A stretch of 64,000 bases of DNA, taken from Kitasatospora azatica KCTC 9699 (GTDB lineage Bacteria > Actinomycetota > Actinomycetes > Streptomycetales > Streptomycetaceae). Position 1 is the stretch's first letter; every line of letters starts with the position of its first letter. The stretch lies in contig NZ_JQMO01000003.1 of NCBI RefSeq assembly GCF_000744785.1, positions 2,232,001-2,296,000 on the forward strand, given 5' to 3'. The position numbers and the translations under genes were made by a program. The notes beneath the pieces are model-generated. The model saw only the letters and a program-made list of their open reading frames with translations, did no database searches and was not told the origin of the DNA. Shown here piece by piece: positions 41,825 to 50,722 of the stretch.

Positions 41825-42496
41825 GTGGGCGCGGGGTTGGGCACGGTACAGATGACGGGCAGTTGGGTTCTGGCGGTGACGGTCGCGGCCGTCCTGGGCG
41901 GTGCGGGTACGGCGTGGTCCGAGCCGAGCGGCTCACCCACGCCCGCGGTCAGCGCGGCGCCGTCCGCGCCCGCGACCAGCGCGCAGCCGGCGCCCTCGGT
42001 GGGCGCCGCGGCGCCGTCGACCCCGCCCGTCCCGACCTCGTCCGCCGCCTCGCCCAGCGCGGTGGCGAGCCCGAGCTGCCCACCGCTGCCCTCCGGCACC
42101 GCGACGGTCTCGGCCTCGCCGTCCGCCACGCCCAGCCCGGCCGCCTCGGCCGTCGCCGAGCGCGGCGGCTGCCCCACCCCGACGCCCACGCCCTCGGCCT
42201 CGGCCAGCCGCACCGCGGTGGCCCCGGCGGCCGGCTCCCGCGCCGCCGGCCGGCTCCGCCAGGCCGCCCCGGCCAGTGCCCCGACCGCTCTCAACGCCCA
42301 ACTGGTCGACGCACCCTCACCGACCGACGCCCCCAGCGAGACTCCCGCCCCCGTGGCGGGTGAGCTGACCGGCACCTTCGTCGCCTCGCTCGGCGGCGGT
42401 GCGGGTCTGACCGCGGTGGCCGGCGGCCTGCTGGTGGCCGGCGCCGGCGGCGCGCTCTGGCTGAAGCGCCGGCACAAGGCCGCGAAGAGTTCCTGA
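41825..42496 (+). CDS. Ala/Pro/Ser-rich cell-surface protein, hypothetical
   Basis: The 223-residue protein has a signal sequence (SWVLAVTVAAVLGGAGTAWS), a long disordered region of Ala, Pro, Ser and Thr, and a C-terminal membrane helix (LTAVAGGLLVAGAGGALWL) ending in KRRHKAAKSS. This layout suits a wall-spanning, membrane-anchored protein. No LPxTG-type motif is seen. The start could be GTG 41825 or ATG 41852. Function is unknown. Confidence 0.72.
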   Translation: MGAGLGTVQMTGSWVLAVTVAAVLGGAGTAWSEPSGSPTPAVSAAPSAPATSAQPAPSVGAAAPSTPPVPTSSAASPSAVASPSCPPLPSGTATVSASPSATPSPAASAVAERGGCPTPTPTPSASASRTAVAPAAGSRAAGRLRQAAPASAPTALNAQLVDAPSPTDAPSETPAPVAGELTGTFVASLGGGAGLTAVAGGLLVAGAGGALWLKRRHKAAKSS

Positions 42497-42578
42497 CGGT
42501 CCGTCTCCCGTGTCATCCGTTCCACCCCGCCCGCGCGTCCAGGGAGCATGACCGACAGGACGAACCGGGGGTGGCCGC

Positions 42579-43097
42579 TTGAGGCAGAGACAGGTCGAAC
42601 CGGACGGCGATCCGTTCGACACCTTCGTCGCCGCCCGTTACGCCTCGCTGTTGCGGGCGGCCAATCTGATCACCGCGGACCCGCACGACGCCAAGGACCT
42701 GCTGCACGACGCGCTCGCCCAGGTGTACCCGCGCCGCGGCTCGATCAGGGAGCCGAGCGCGACCGAGAGCTATGTCCGCCGCACCATGGTGCGCGCGCAC
42801 GTGTCGAGGTGGCGCCGACGGCGACGGGAGACGCTGACCGCCCTGCCACCCGAGCTCCCCGCACCCGGGGAGCCGGCCGCCGTCCCGGAGCCGGCCGTCA
42901 CTGTTGCGCTGCGCGCGCTGCCGCCGCGACAGCGCGCGGCCGTGGTGCTCCGCTACTACCTGGACCTGTCGACGGCTCAGGTGGCCGAGGAACTGGGCTG
43001 CTCCCAGGCGACCGCCAAGACCCATCTGGCCCGGGCCCTGCGGACGTTGCGGATCAGCCTGGCCGATCAGCGGGCGGAGGTGGAGCATGACGTCTGA
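42579..43097 (+). CDS. ECF RNA polymerase sigma factor (SigE-family, actinobacterial)
   Basis: This 172-residue sigma-70 family protein has region 2 (FDTFVAARYASLLRAANLITADPHDAKDLLHDALAQVY, about 12-49) and region 4 (LPPRQRAAVVLRYYLDLSTAQVAEELGCSQATAKTHLARAL, about 113-153), joined by a Pro-rich linker. The start is TTG 42579 with GGGGGTGG upstream. It overlaps the next gene by 11 nt, which is probably its membrane-bound regulator. Confidence 0.9.
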   Translation: MRQRQVEPDGDPFDTFVAARYASLLRAANLITADPHDAKDLLHDALAQVYPRRGSIREPSATESYVRRTMVRAHVSRWRRRRRETLTALPPELPAPGEPAAVPEPAVTVALRALPPRQRAAVVLRYYLDLSTAQVAEELGCSQATAKTHLARALRTLRISLADQRAEVEHDV

Positions 43098-43821
43098 GGA
43101 CCTCTTCGAGGCCGAGCTGACCGAGCTGCTGACCGGGGCCGCCGGCCAGGTCCGGCCGACCGAGCCGCCGCTGGGCGAGCTGCGCCGGCTGGGCGCGCGC
43201 CGGCAGCGGCGCCGCCGTGCGGTGCGGATGGCCGCCGCGGCGGTCGCGGTGTGCGCGGCCGTGGCGGTCGGCCAGTTCGGCATCCCAGGGTTCGAGCAGG
43301 GGCCGGCCGGCGGGGCCGGGACCCGGGACCCGTTGCGTTGCACCGGCGCCCCGCCACCCGTTCCGGCGCCGACCGGGAGCGCCACGGCAGCCGATCAGGG
43401 GCCGGACGTCGAGGGGGCCGCCGGTGCGGCCGAGCAGTTCGGCGAGGGCAGCGCCTACCTGAACGTCTACAGCGGAGTCTGCATCGACCACCCGCGCCAC
43501 ACGGTCTACGTCTACCGGGTGCGCGGCAGCGACTTCGACAAGGTGGTGCGCGGCGCCGCCGGCCGGCCCGGAGTCACGCTGCGGTTCGTCGACGCGAAGT
43601 ACTCGCACGTCAAGCTGGCCGAGGCGGCCGACCGGATCATCGGTGACCAGTACTGGCGCCAGAAGGGGGTGCTCATCAGGTCCACCGCTGCGCTGCCCGA
43701 CGGCAGCGGCGTCGAGGTCGCGGTCACGGATCCCGATGCCCTGCGCGCCGAACTGGTCGCCCGCTACGGGCCGGTGGTGGCGAGCGTGGTCCAGGGCGCG
43801 GCGTACTCCTCGTACCGGTGA
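43087..43821 (+). CDS. Membrane protein coupled to the sigma factor, putative anti-sigma factor
   Basis: The 244-residue protein has a cytosolic N-terminus (LFEAELTELLTGAAGQVRPTEPP), a basic stretch RRQRRRRAVR, one membrane helix (about 46-64) and an extracytoplasmic domain (YLNVYSGVCIDHPRHTVYVYRVRGSDF). No zinc-binding anti-sigma motif is present. The role as anti-sigma factor is inferred from the overlap with the sigma gene and from topology. Confidence 0.75.
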   Translation: MTSEDLFEAELTELLTGAAGQVRPTEPPLGELRRLGARRQRRRRAVRMAAAAVAVCAAVAVGQFGIPGFEQGPAGGAGTRDPLRCTGAPPPVPAPTGSATAADQGPDVEGAAGAAEQFGEGSAYLNVYSGVCIDHPRHTVYVYRVRGSDFDKVVRGAAGRPGVTLRFVDAKYSHVKLAEAADRIIGDQYWRQKGVLIRSTAALPDGSGVEVAVTDPDALRAELVARYGPVVASVVQGAAYSSYR

Positions 43822-43867
43822 CGACGGCGCCCCCGCCCCTCCGGCGGAGGGACGGGGGCGCCGTCGT
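43821..43867. terminator. Bidirectional terminator stem-loop
   Basis: A long GC stem (ACGACGGCGCCCCCG with its complement, plus an inner CCCTCC/GGAGGG) lies between the convergent sigma operon and ppc. Confidence 0.8.
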
Positions 43868-43876
43868 GACGATCCG

Positions 43877-46702
43877 TCAGCCGGTGTTGCGCAGGCCGGC
43901 GGCGATGCCGTTCACGGTCAGCAGCAGCGCGCGGGCCCGCAGCGGGTCCTCAGGGCGGCCCTGGGCGACCAGCTCGCGCTGACGGCGCAGCAGGGCCACC
44001 TGGAGGTAGGAGATCGGGTCCAGGTAGGCGTCGCGGACGGTGAAGGTCTGCTTGAGCACCGGGTTGTGCTCCAGCAGCTCGCTCTCGCCGGTCAGCCGCA
44101 GCACCTCACGCAGGGTCAGGTCGTGCTCGGCGGTGATCTGGTCGAAGATGTGGTGCAGCTCGGCCGGGACCAGCTGCTCGACGTAGTGGCGGGCGATCCG
44201 CAGGTCCGTCTTGGCCAGCGTCATGGCGACGTTGGACAGGAAGTTGCGGAAGAAGTGCCACTTCTCGTACATCTGCGGCAGCACGTCGCCGAGACCGGCC
44301 TCGCGGGCCGCCGCCAGGCCGGAGCCGACGCCGTACCAGCCGGGGACGATCTGGCGGGACTGGGTCCAGCCGAAGACCCACGGGATGGCCCGCAGGCCGT
44401 CCAGGCCCGCACCGGAGTCCGGGCGGCGGGACGGGCGCGAGCCCAGGTGCAGCGAGGCGAGCTGGTCGACCGGGGTGGCGGCGAAGAAGTACTTCGGCAG
44501 GTCCTCCTGCTCCACCAGGGCGCGGTAGGCGGTGTGCGCGGCCTCCGAGACCTGGTCCATGCAGGCGTCCCAGCGGGCCAGCTCCTCCGGGGCCTGGCGC
44601 GGGGCGGTGTGCAGCGCCGAGGCGGCCAGCGTGGCGGAGAGGGTGAGCTCCAGGTTCTCCCGGGCCAGCGAGGGCAGCAGGTACTTGTCGGAGATCACCT
44701 CGCCCTGCTCGGTGACCTTGATCTCGCCCTCCAGGGTGCCCCAGGGCTGGGCCAGGATCGCCTCGTGCGAGGGGCCGCCGCCGCGGCCCACGGTGCCGCC
44801 GCGGCCGTGGAACAGGCGCAGCCGGATGCCGTAGCGGTGGGCCACGTCGCGCAGTCGGCGCTGGGCCCGGTGGATCTCCCACTGCGAGGTGGTGATGCCG
44901 CCGAACTTGGAGGAGTCGGAGTAGCCGAGCATGACCTCCTGGACGTCCCCGCGCAGCGAGACCAGCAGCCGGTAGGAGGGGTCGGAGAGCATCTCCTCCA
45001 GGATCCGGTCGGCCTGCTGCAGCTCGTCGGTGGTCTCCAGCAGCGGCACGATGCCGATCCGGGCCACCCCGGCGTGCAGGTCGATCAGACCGGCCTCGCG
45101 GGCCAGCACGGCGGCCGCGAAGACGTCGTCGGCGCCCTGGCACATGGAGATGATGTAGCTCTCCACGATCTCGTCGCCGAACCGCTCGAAGCCCTCGCGG
45201 ATGGTGGTGAAGACGCCCAGGGTCTTGGTGCCGGCCGCATCCAGCGGGGCCGGGGTGGGGGCCAGCGGGCGGCGCGAGCGCAGCTCCTTGGCGAGCAGCC
45301 GCTGGCGGTACTCGCGCGGCATGTCGTTGTAGCGCCAGGCCTCCTCGCCGAGCCGGTCGAAGAGCTGGCCGAGCGCGTGGTGGTGGGCGTCGGCGTGCTC
45401 GCGCACGTCCATGGTGGCCAGCTGCAGGCCGAACGCCTCGATGGTGTTGATCGCCCGGGCGAGCCGGCCGTCGGCGATCAGCTCGCCGCGGTGGGCGCGC
45501 AGCGAGTCCTGGATCAGCCGCAGGTCGGCGATCAGCTCGCGGGTGCCCAGGTAGTCGCGGCCGTCCTGGTGCGCGGTGCCGGCGGCCAGCCGGTCACGGG
45601 TGTTCTCCAGCTTGAGCCGCACGCAGGTGGCCTTGAGCCGGTAGGGCTCCTCGGCGTTCATCCGCTTGTAGCGCGGGCTCAGCTCGGGCAGCACCGTGAG
45701 GTCGGCGTCCAGCGAGGCCAGCAGCTCCTCGCTCGCGCCGGCCAGCCGGACCGAGGTGGAGAGCGAGTTGCGCAGGTCGTCCACGGCCGCCAGGGCGTCC
45801 TTGATGCCGTACTCGTGCTGCAGGTTGAGCACGTCCCAGGTGACCTGCGGGGTGACGTTGGGGTTGCCGTCCCGGTCGCCGCCGATCCAGGTGCCGAAGG
45901 TCAGCGGGCGGACGCCGTCGGGGATGGTGACGCCGACCCGGGCCAGCTCCTCGTGCAGCTCCTCCAGCACCTCCGGGACGGCCTCGCGGTAGAGCTCGTC
46001 CAGGTAGTAGACGGCGTTGCGGGCCTCGTCGGTGGGCTCGGGACGGGCGATCCGCAGCTCGTCGGTCTGCCAGAGCAGGTCGATCACCTCGGCGAGGCGG
46101 CGGTCGGCCGAGCGCTTGGCGGAGGTCTGCCGGGCCAGGTCGGTGGGCGAGATGCCGGCGGCCGCGTGCTCGCGGTGGATCCGCTCGAGCAGCTCGCCGA
46201 TCCGGCGCAGCTTGTTCAGCACACTGCGGCGGGCCGCCTCGGTGGGGTGCGCGGTGAAGACCGGACGGACCGCCAGGTGGGCCAGGGTGTCGGCCAGGTG
46301 CTTGGGGTCGGCGTCGGCCAGCTGGTCGGCGGTCAGCGCGAGCAGCGAACCCTCACGGGCCCGGCGGGCCGCGAACTCGCGACCGCGGTGCACCTGTTCG
46401 GTGACGTTGGCCAGGTGGAAGTAGGTGGAGAAGGCGCGCACCAGCTTGGCGGCGGTCTCCAGGTCGATGTTGCCGAGCAGCTCGGCGGTGGCCTCGCCGT
46501 CGGTGCGGCTCAGCAGGCGGACCTGTTCGACCAGGCCCAGGACCTCGGCGCCCTCCTGCCGGACCAGCGTCTCGCCGAGCAGGTCGCCGAGGCGGCGGAT
46601 GTCGGCGCGCAGGGCGGCGTTGTCGGCGTCCGAGTCGACAGCTTGCCCGTTGCTGGCATGCTCGCTGGGGTGGTCGGCCGAGGTGGGGACCGAAGCGGTC
46701 AC
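43877..46702 (-). CDS. ppc: Phosphoenolpyruvate carboxylase
   Basis: Ppc carboxylates PEP to oxaloacetate to refill the TCA cycle. The 941-residue protein has VFTAHPTEAARRS (catalytic His about 155), LTFGTWIGGDRDGNP, VMLGYSDSSKFGGI, LFHGRGGTVGRGGGPSHEAI and the C-terminal GLRNTG, all standard. Length is typical. It starts at ATG 46702 and is divergent from the histidine kinase gene. Confidence 0.97.
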   Translation of the reverse strand: MTASVPTSADHPSEHASNGQAVDSDADNAALRADIRRLGDLLGETLVRQEGAEVLGLVEQVRLLSRTDGEATAELLGNIDLETAAKLVRAFSTYFHLANVTEQVHRGREFAARRAREGSLLALTADQLADADPKHLADTLAHLAVRPVFTAHPTEAARRSVLNKLRRIGELLERIHREHAAAGISPTDLARQTSAKRSADRRLAEVIDLLWQTDELRIARPEPTDEARNAVYYLDELYREAVPEVLEELHEELARVGVTIPDGVRPLTFGTWIGGDRDGNPNVTPQVTWDVLNLQHEYGIKDALAAVDDLRNSLSTSVRLAGASEELLASLDADLTVLPELSPRYKRMNAEEPYRLKATCVRLKLENTRDRLAAGTAHQDGRDYLGTRELIADLRLIQDSLRAHRGELIADGRLARAINTIEAFGLQLATMDVREHADAHHHALGQLFDRLGEEAWRYNDMPREYRQRLLAKELRSRRPLAPTPAPLDAAGTKTLGVFTTIREGFERFGDEIVESYIISMCQGADDVFAAAVLAREAGLIDLHAGVARIGIVPLLETTDELQQADRILEEMLSDPSYRLLVSLRGDVQEVMLGYSDSSKFGGITTSQWEIHRAQRRLRDVAHRYGIRLRLFHGRGGTVGRGGGPSHEAILAQPWGTLEGEIKVTEQGEVISDKYLLPSLARENLELTLSATLAASALHTAPRQAPEELARWDACMDQVSEAAHTAYRALVEQEDLPKYFFAATPVDQLASLHLGSRPSRRPDSGAGLDGLRAIPWVFGWTQSRQIVPGWYGVGSGLAAAREAGLGDVLPQMYEKWHFFRNFLSNVAMTLAKTDLRIARHYVEQLVPAELHHIFDQITAEHDLTLREVLRLTGESELLEHNPVLKQTFTVRDAYLDPISYLQVALLRRQRELVAQGRPEDPLRARALLLTVNGIAAGLRNTG

Positions 46703-46892
46703 GGCTGGCTCCCTGGGGTGGTGGGGTTCGGCGACGGCGGACCGCGTTGTCCGACCCGACCAGCATAGGTGCCGGGGGCCCGCCGTCCGTGGTCCGGCCG
46801 GATGGCGGACACGGCTTGGTCAGGTTGCCGGGCGGGCGCCACGATGCGAGCCGGGTCCGGGAAGTCGGTGGGGCTCACGTGCACCTCTCACT

Positions 46893-46898
46893 TAGGCT
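46893..46898 (+). promoter_or_regulatory. -10 element of a leaderless histidine kinase promoter
   Basis: TAGGCT is followed by 7 nt (GG and five C) and the ATG at 46906. No ribosome-binding site is present. Confidence 0.5.
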
Positions 46899-46905
46899 GG
46901 CCCCC

Positions 46906-48174
46906 ATGAGCTTGTCGCCTGGGGAGGGCGCGCAGGGCCGCGGGCTGTGGTGGTGGGATCGGCGGCGCAGCGCGGCCCTGGACATGATGCTGGCCGCACT
47001 CGCCGCGTTCGAGTGCGCGGTCGGCGGCTACTCGCTGGCCGAGGGCCGGCTGCACCTGGGGGGTGCGCTGCCCACGCTGGCCGCCGTGGTCGGCGCGGTC
47101 GGCGGAGCCAGCCTGCTGGTCCGGCGGCGCTGGCCGGCCGTGCCGGTGCTGGTCTCGATGCTGCTGATGCCCGGGCTGTTCGGGATCCTGCTGCTGGAGG
47201 TCGCGCTCTACACGCTCGCCTCCACCTGGGCCTGGCCGCTGCGCCGCGGCCGGGTGGTGGCGCTCTCCGCGGTGGTCTTCCTGGAGACCACCGCGATGAT
47301 GCTCTTCCTCTTCCTCACCATCGAGCCGCGGCCCGGCGAACAGCTCCCGCCGACCTGGGTCTTCGTGCTGGTGGCGGTGCTGGTCTCGGTCGGCCTGACG
47401 GTGCCGCCGGTGGTCACCGGCCTCTACCTGGGCGCCAAGCGCCGGCTGGTCGAGTCGCTCAAGGACCGCGCGCACGGCCTGGAGGCCGAGCTGGACCTGC
47501 TGGCCGAGCGGGCCAGGGAGCGGGCCCGGCGGGCCCGGCTGGAGGAGCGCACCCGGATCGCCCGGGAGATGCACGACGTGGTGGCGCACCGGGTCAGCCT
47601 GATGGTGGTGCACGCCGGAGCGCTGGAGCGGATCGTCGCCCGGGACCCGGACCGGGCCGCGCAGAGCGCCAAACTGATGGCCGAGACCGGGCGGCAGGCG
47701 CTGAACGAGCTGCGCGAGATCCTCGGCGTGCTGCGGATGAACGAGGAGGCCGCCGAGGCGGTCAACGGGCTGGCCGAGCTGCCCCGGCTGGTGGACCAGT
47801 CGAAGGCGGCCGGGATGCGGGTCAGCTTCACGGTCAGCGGCGACCGGCAGCCGTACACCGGGGACGCCGAGCAGACCGCCTACCGGGTGGTGCAGGAGGG
47901 CCTGACCAACGCGCACAAGCACGCCGGGGGAGCCAGGGTCTCGGTGCTGCTGGCCTTCGTGCCCAACGGGGTGCGGGTGGCGGTGGTGAACGACTGCCCG
48001 GGCGGCGGCGAGCAGGTGCGGCTGCCGAGCGGGGGCAACGGGCTGGTCGGGATGGAGGAGCGGGTCCGGGCCCTGGGCGGCAGCTTCGCGGCCGGGCCCG
48101 AGCAGGACGGCGGGTTCCGGGTGGAGGCGCTGCTGCCGTCCCGGCTCGCGTTGCGCGACGACCGGCTGTCCTAG
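46906..48174 (+). CDS. NarL-type sensor histidine kinase
   Basis: The 422-residue protein has about five membrane helices in the N-terminal 180 residues, then a coiled stretch (RLVESLKDRAHGLEAELDLLAERARERARRARLEE). The HisKA_3 phospho-acceptor is RTRIAREMHDVVAHRVSLM (His about 223), and a GHKL ATPase follows with VQEGLTNAHKHAGGARV and GNGLVGMEERVRALGG. No response-regulator gene follows, unlike most NarL-type pairs. One of the two regulators at 29.6 and 33.8 kb could serve, but that is only a guess. The start is at ATG 46906 because the -10 hexamer lies 7 nt upstream. Confidence 0.9.
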   Translation: MSLSPGEGAQGRGLWWWDRRRSAALDMMLAALAAFECAVGGYSLAEGRLHLGGALPTLAAVVGAVGGASLLVRRRWPAVPVLVSMLLMPGLFGILLLEVALYTLASTWAWPLRRGRVVALSAVVFLETTAMMLFLFLTIEPRPGEQLPPTWVFVLVAVLVSVGLTVPPVVTGLYLGAKRRLVESLKDRAHGLEAELDLLAERARERARRARLEERTRIAREMHDVVAHRVSLMVVHAGALERIVARDPDRAAQSAKLMAETGRQALNELREILGVLRMNEEAAEAVNGLAELPRLVDQSKAAGMRVSFTVSGDRQPYTGDAEQTAYRVVQEGLTNAHKHAGGARVSVLLAFVPNGVRVAVVNDCPGGGEQVRLPSGGNGLVGMEERVRALGGSFAAGPEQDGGFRVEALLPSRLALRDDRLS

Positions 48175-48210
48175 TCGTACTGGTTGTCTCAGATAGTCGT
48201 CCTGGTCGTC

Positions 48211-48285
48211 TCAGACCGGGCCGGTTCAGACTGGGCCGGTTCAGACCAGGTCGGTTCAGACCGGGCCGGTTCAGACCAGGTCGGT
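48211..48285. repeat. 15-bp tandem repeat (5 copies) at the SUKH-3 stop codon
   Basis: Units start at 48211, 48226, 48241, 48256 and 48271, alternating between TCAGACCAGGTCGGT-like and TCAGACCGGGCCGGT-like forms. The last copy (48271) is the 3' end of the minus-strand gene. Each unit carries an in-frame TGA preceded by codons for TDLV or TGPV. Confidence 0.9.
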
Positions 48286-48798
48286 GATCGCGCGCAGGCG
48301 TTCCGGCCGGGTGCCCAGGACCAGGGTGGAGACCGCCTGGTCGAGGTCATGGCCGAGGAACCACTCGCCGGTGTGGTCCAGGCTGTAGATCCGCCCCGCC
48401 TCGTCGATCGCCAGCAGCGCCTGGCCGTACCGCTCCTCGCCGAGCGGCGCCACCCGGGAATCCAGCGCCCGGCCCAGGTCGGCCAGCGTGCGCGGCAGGT
48501 GCAGGCCGCGCAGCGGATCGAGCAGGAACGGGGTGCGGGCCACCTCGCGGCCGCCGCCGGACAGCTCGAAGGAGAGGCCGCCGAACTCGGCCCAGGCCTC
48601 CACGGCGGCCGGGAAGACCGAGTGCGGGACCCCGTCCGGGGCGTGGTGGGCGAGCAGCTGGTCGGCCCACTCCTCGGCACGGCGGATCTCCCAGCGGCCG
48701 GGGTGCCAGCCGGCCTGCTTGAGCGCGGCGGCGACATCGGCGGAGAACCGGGGCTGGGAGCGGAGGGCTCCGGACGAGGGTGCGGCGATCGGGTTCAG
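48271..48798 (-). CDS. SUKH-3 domain immunity-type protein
   Basis: The protein has about 175 residues with the SUKH-3 pattern: RFSADVAAALKQAGWHPGR, AEEWADQLLAHHAPDG, FPAAVEAWAEFGGLSFEL, LGRALDSRVAPLGE, ALLAIDEAGRIYSLDHTGEWFLGHDLDQAVSTLVLG. SUKH proteins are intracellular partners of nuclease and deaminase toxins. No ATG, GTG or TTG lies upstream in a sensible place. A CTG at 48796-48798 follows GGAG with 6 nt spacing and is the best start. The YwqJ-like deaminase gene precedes it in the same direction. Confidence 0.8.
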   Translation of the reverse strand: MNPIAAPSSGALRSQPRFSADVAAALKQAGWHPGRWEIRRAEEWADQLLAHHAPDGVPHSVFPAAVEAWAEFGGLSFELSGGGREVARTPFLLDPLRGLHLPRTLADLGRALDSRVAPLGEERYGQALLAIDEAGRIYSLDHTGEWFLGHDLDQAVSTLVLGTRPERLRAITDLV

Positions 48799-48852
48799 GG
48801 GGTACTCCGGGGTCGGGGACAGGAACGGCGCGAGCGGTGGCGGCCTCGGGCC

Positions 48853-48916
48853 GGTGGAGCGGTGAAGCGGTGGGTCAGTGGAGCGGTGAGTCGGTGGAGC
48901 GGTGAGTCGGTGGGCC
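48853..48916. repeat. 16-bp imperfect tandem repeats between the deaminase and SUKH-3 genes
   Basis: GTGGAGCGGTGAGTCG-like units recur at least three times in 64 bp. No gene lies in this stretch. Confidence 0.65.
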
Positions 48917-48920
48917 GGGC

Positions 48921-49424
48921 TCAGGAGCGGGGGCCGACCGCGACGCTCTGCACGGTGAAGTGCTCCAACAGCGGCTCGCAGGAGCGGCACGGCGGGGCGT
49001 GGGTGCCGTGTGCCGGGTCGTCCTGCTCGCGGATCCGCACCGTGGTCAGCTTGGCGCCCTTCAGCGCCTTGCGGGCCTCGTGCAGGCTGAACGGCTTCTT
49101 CGCGGCGCGCTTGGAGCGGCCCGCGTCCACCGTGCTCAGGTACTGGGAGAGCAGCACGGCCTCCGGGCAGCGGCCGGTGAACCGCTCCCGCTGCTCCACC
49201 GGCAGCTTCTCCAGGAACTCGCCGACCAGGGGGTGCAGCACCGGCTCGGTGTCGGCCTTGCGGCCGGCCAGGGTGTGCACGTCGCCGCCGCGCAGCGACA
49301 GGGCGGCGGCCACCGCGGGCAGCAGGCTGTCCCGGTGGTGGCGCAGCAGCGGGGCGGTCGGCGGCGGCGGCACGGCCACGACCGGCGGGCGGGCCGGGGG
49401 CGGCATCGACGGGTCGAGGTCCAC
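48921..49424 (-). CDS. YwqJ-like deaminase domain protein
   Basis: The 167-residue protein has a Pro-rich N-terminus and a cytidine-deaminase-fold domain with the YwqJ-type motifs GRCPEAVLLSQYLS (Cys and catalytic Glu, about 90) and APPCRSCEPLLEHF (zinc Cys pair, about 146). YwqJ-type domains occur as C-terminal toxins acting on nucleic acids or nucleotides. Here the domain is free-standing and lacks a secretion signal. It is next to a SUKH-3 gene, a common toxin/immunity pairing. The GTG at 49424 has AAGGAG 7 nt upstream. Confidence 0.82.
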   Translation of the reverse strand: MDLDPSMPPPARPPVVAVPPPPTAPLLRHHRDSLLPAVAAALSLRGGDVHTLAGRKADTEPVLHPLVGEFLEKLPVEQRERFTGRCPEAVLLSQYLSTVDAGRSKRAAKKPFSLHEARKALKGAKLTTVRIREQDDPAHGTHAPPCRSCEPLLEHFTVQSVAVGPRS

Positions 49425-49673
49425 GGCTGCTCCTTCGGTCTCGGCGGTGAGAACGTGTTTCCAGGGCCAGCCTGCCAAACGGCTCGGACAGTCGATCACC
49501 CGGGGGTGTCGGCCGGAGCACTGACAGTTCGTCAGTATCGCTACCGCCGACCACACTGAGCCGCTGACGCGTCCTCGGGCCGCTGAGAACCCCGGGCTGG
49601 GGGGACCACTGGAGCCCCCGACCACATACCCTGGTGGCCGGCACAATCCGGCTTCAGCCATGGGGGCTTCCAG

Positions 49674-50675
49674 ATGACGACAGGTCGGCCCGGCACCGCC
49701 GCCGCGCCCAATGCGGCATACGCGGGTCAGGTGGTCCACTTTCCCGACCCGGTGCGGGCGGCCAAGTACCCCGACGGGGTCCAGGTGGACGCCCACGGGT
49801 ACCCCGACTTCGGCCCGTACGCCAAGGCCGCCGCCGAGGTCGCCGACCCACCCGAGGGCTTCGGAGTGGACGAGCTCCGGCTCACCGACTACGTCTCGGC
49901 CAACGCCGCCCTCTACAGTCAGGGCCACCCGCTCTGGGCCGACCAGGAGTCCGCCGTGGCCACCCCGGCCGGCTGGACCTGGCACCACGCGGTCGGCGGG
50001 GCGGCGCCCGGCTGGCGACGGATGGAACTGGTCCCGGTCGAGGTCAAGGCCCTGCTGCGGCACCACGGCGGCCTGGCCAGCTCGGCCGCCGACCACTCCC
50101 GGCGCGGCACCCGCCCGCTGCAGGAGCGCAAGGCAGTGCACTTCTCGCTCTCCAAGGAGGGCGCCGACCCGCTCAGCGTCTCCGAGGACCTGGTGCAGGC
50201 CGCCGAGGAGCGGCTCGGCTACCGGCTGCCCGGTCCGTACCGGGAGTTCCTCAAGCTGGGCGGTGGGCGCGGCCCGGTGGGCGTGGCGCTCGACACCGAG
50301 CTCGGACTCCTGCTCGACCAGCCGTTCCTGACGCTCAGCGAGGAGTTCGGCGTCGAGGACCTGGTCTACGCCAACAAGTGCCTGCGCGACCACCTGACCA
50401 AGGACTACCTCGGCATCGCCTACGTGCAGGGCGGCATCCTCGCCCTCAAGGTGCGCGGCGAGGAACTCGGTTCGGTCTGGTTCTGCCTCTATGACGACGC
50501 CCGCGACGTCGGCGCCCCCGAGGAGCCGGGCGACCGGGTGCGTCGGCTGCTGCTGCGCTGTGGGGACAGCTTCGACGACTTCCTGCTCCGACTGGCCGGC
50601 AGCCCGCCGGAGCTGGAGACGGTGGCGGAGCTGATGGTGGACGGCGGCTTCGCACGCGCCGTGCCGATGGTCTGA
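49674..50675 (+). CDS. HNH/Endonuclease VII-like nuclease domain fused to a SUKH (SMI1/KNR4) domain
   Basis: The 333-residue protein's first half (about 20-145) has the LHH/HNH-type toxin pattern: VVHFPDP, GYPDFGPYA, WTWHHAVG, MELVPVEVKALLRHHGG. The second half (about 170-320) is a SUKH domain: DLVQAAEERLGYRLPGPYREFLKLGGGRGPVG, LGIAYVQGGILALKVRGEELGSVWFCLYDDA. A toxin-type nuclease and its usual immunity type are thus on one chain. The HH pair is intact. There is no signal peptide. The start is ATG 49674. Confidence 0.82.
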   Translation: MTTGRPGTAAAPNAAYAGQVVHFPDPVRAAKYPDGVQVDAHGYPDFGPYAKAAAEVADPPEGFGVDELRLTDYVSANAALYSQGHPLWADQESAVATPAGWTWHHAVGGAAPGWRRMELVPVEVKALLRHHGGLASSAADHSRRGTRPLQERKAVHFSLSKEGADPLSVSEDLVQAAEERLGYRLPGPYREFLKLGGGRGPVGVALDTELGLLLDQPFLTLSEEFGVEDLVYANKCLRDHLTKDYLGIAYVQGGILALKVRGEELGSVWFCLYDDARDVGAPEEPGDRVRRLLLRCGDSFDDFLLRLAGSPPELETVAELMVDGGFARAVPMV

Positions 50676-50722
50676 GGGACGGGGCGAGCAGCGATGGCGC
50701 AGAAGGTGAAGGCAGGCCGGGC

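Noticed and set aside
43643..46768. A 1041-codon open frame on the plus strand opposite ppc
   Set aside because: It is the mirror of a certain ppc gene; its composition (Gly, Gln, Val, Asp repeats) is that of antisense frames in GC-rich DNA and no domain is visible.
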